Shown: positions 62,884 through 64,000 of the stretch, one piece after another
Layout of the letters: each line of letters opens with the position of its first letter
Position numbering within the stretch: the stretch's first letter is position 1
IMG/VR virus record: IMGVR_UViG_3300046787_000438
Location: 88,412 to 152,411 of that record
DNA from: a virus
DNA length: 64,000 nucleotides
Direction: 5' to 3' (one strand)
The notes under the pieces: model-generated
The model's database searches: none
What the model saw: only the letters and a program-made list of their open reading frames with translations
What the model was told of the DNA's origin: nothing
Program-made: the position numbers and the translations under genes

Positions 62884-64000
62884 ATGACAAGTAACCTTTG
62901 GGTGCTCCCAGAAGAAATGGGAGACTACGCATACACCGAGTTTACGCTTGAGGCGGCTCAGGTTGCGTCAAACTTACTCTGGGCAATGTCGGGTCGTAAA
63001 TATACTGGCGAGACTATTGTTACGGAGAGATATACTTGTACCCTACGCAATAATCGCATGGGACCGTCTAGCAAAACAACATCACCAGCTCTTTTCGGTG
63101 GAGATGTTTATAACATTCCTTCTGGCGACTATGACGAATACTCAGAGCTAACCTCTGACGGTATGTCTCCAGATTCTCGCATCAGACTTCGCGGACGTCC
63201 AGTCACCCGCATCATTTCTATGAGAAATAGACTTGGTAAAGTTATGGACCCTTCTAGCTACTACCTAGTCGATCACTCTACTATCCACGTAAAAGCTGGC
63301 ACTCCTTGGACTCCATGTAACACCGAGATTACTTATTCATACGGAGTTCCAGTACCTACCGCTGGAAAAATGGCTGCTCGTAAGTTAGCCATCGAGTTTG
63401 CCCGCCTATGGTCTGGCGACGAGGAGTGCGAGCTCCCTCAGCGTGTCACTTCAGTGTCGCGTCAGGGTGTGTCATACACAATTCTTGATAACCAGGAGTT
63501 CATTGACGAGCTCCGCACTGGTCTATACGAGATTGACCTATTCCTAAAGGTAGTCAACCCAGACAATGCTCGCCGTAAGTCAAAGGTCTTCTCTCCAGAC
63601 CAACCACGCGCACGTAAGTATGTTGCTAAGCCTCTTAGGCTTCTATCGGATACTGGCAAGGATCTAGTGCTTCGTGCCCTAAGCAACGAGGCATCCATCA
63701 GCTGGTCCTCAGAGGGTGAAGGGGTAGACCTAAGCAACTTCTTCCCGCAGAATACAGACTTCACTCCTAAGGTAATTCTCAGAAACTACGGGGAACTAAC
63801 TTCTGTGGCATTGGATGAGGCTAGCATCACTTTGGACTACAACGCCGAGACTTTAGATTTCACTATCCCATACAGCAAGGCTAAAGCTGCGCTAGGAATG
63901 GTGGACCCAGGAACCTGGACACTCTACGCTTCTTCAACCGAAGATGGCATCGAGAGCCTGGTCGAACTTGCATCTGGAAACCTCCAGATCAAGATGTACT
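62884..64000 (+). CDS. Head-to-tail adaptor-like protein (3' end beyond the window)
   Basis: The frame is open from ATG 62884, after AGAGGAAAAG, to the window edge (at least 372 residues). The N-terminal SNLLWAMSGRKYTGETIVTERYTC and the later QRVTSVSRQGVSYTILDNQEFIDELRTGLYEIDLFLKVVNP block are typical of actinophage head-to-tail adaptors. The extra C-terminal part is beta-rich and may be an Ig-like add-on. Confidence 0.75.
   Translation, partial: MTSNLWVLPEEMGDYAYTEFTLEAAQVASNLLWAMSGRKYTGETIVTERYTCTLRNNRMGPSSKTTSPALFGGDVYNIPSGDYDEYSELTSDGMSPDSRIRLRGRPVTRIISMRNRLGKVMDPSSYYLVDHSTIHVKAGTPWTPCNTEITYSYGVPVPTAGKMAARKLAIEFARLWSGDEECELPQRVTSVSRQGVSYTILDNQEFIDELRTGLYEIDLFLKVVNPDNARRKSKVFSPDQPRARKYVAKPLRLLSDTGKDLVLRALSNEASISWSSEGEGVDLSNFFPQNTDFTPKVILRNYGELTSVALDEASITLDYNAETLDFTIPYSKAKAALGMVDPGTWTLYASSTEDGIESLVELASGNLQIKMY

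Noticed and set aside
1-64000. tRNA genes
   Set aside because: A few GTTCGA-like stretches were seen (for example near 19953, 20070 and 56650), but all lie in coding sequence and none folds into a cloverleaf by eye.
1-64000. CRISPR array or integrase/att sites
   Set aside because: The 17-mer repeats are 500-4000 bp apart with genes between, unlike CRISPR spacing. No tyrosine or serine integrase was recognised; the HTH excisionase-like proteins alone do not show lysogeny.

Overview
The window is a large part of a tailed-phage genome (Caudoviricetes) that very probably infects a moderate-GC actinobacterium. The sequence support is an HK97-type head module (large terminase, portal, prohead protease, major capsid protein, head-tail adaptor) whose protein motifs are those of actinobacteriophages, a ClgR-like regulator, a DUF2510-like domain, and many genes whose ATG lies 6-9 nt after a -10 box (leaderless or near-leaderless transcripts, common in Actinobacteria). 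No integrase, excision system, tRNA gene or CRISPR array was recognised. The exact host cannot be read from the sequence.

Layout. 0-11.4 kb: accessory genes on both strands (DUF1599 protein, two 2OG-Fe(II) oxygenases, a secreted FN3-like protein, M23 endolysin, RmlB-like dehydratase divergent from a GT8 glycosyltransferase, a macro-domain protein, and a minus-strand cluster of small membrane proteins with a large secreted proline-rich protein). 11.46-11.95 kb: a non-coding region with two perfect DnaA-box sequences, repeats and an AT-rich core, a candidate replication origin. 11.95-20.2 kb: small DNA-binding and zinc-ribbon proteins, an HNH nuclease, a small-terminase-like protein, a third 2OG oxygenase and a CHAP-like protein lacking its cysteine. 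20.2-33.8 kb: a one-directional module of small, mostly unknown genes plus a MoxR ATPase/VWA metalloprotease-like pair. Each transcription unit is preceded by the identical 17-mer TGTATTTATTTTTTGTC (14 exact copies) and most units end in a rho-independent terminator. The 17-mer sits 19, 28-29 or 39 nt upstream of a sigma70-like -35 box in nearly all cases, i.e. in steps of about one DNA helical turn. 33.8-34.5 kb: a gene-poor boundary with an inverted near-copy of the 17-mer and 7-bp tandem repeats. 34.5-41.7 kb: SGNH hydrolase, HTH proteins, secreted NlpC/P60 hydrolase, tiny membrane proteins, then a redox operon (AhpC peroxiredoxin, thioredoxin reductase, thioredoxin, heme oxygenase). 41.7-64 kb: the virion morphogenesis operon.

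Two features of the morphogenesis operon stand out. Two head-region genes end or nearly end at the same slippery heptamer CCCAAAA in the correct reading phase, and in both cases the -1 frame is open for hundreds of codons. At 50516 the heptamer abuts the stop codon and is followed, 6 nt later, by a strong stem-loop. The first predicted fusion would add a zincin metalloprotease plus ADP-ribosyltransferase module to a 920-residue structural protein. A Dps-like ferritin gene lies between portal and head genes.

Together the genes suggest a phage with a large early take-over regulon under one regulator, iron/redox-handling functions (heme oxygenase, Dps-like protein, peroxiredoxin system, three 2OG-Fe oxygenases), three types of peptidoglycan-hydrolase-like protein, and virion-borne effector domains. 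Functions come from motif recognition by eye; no database search was run.
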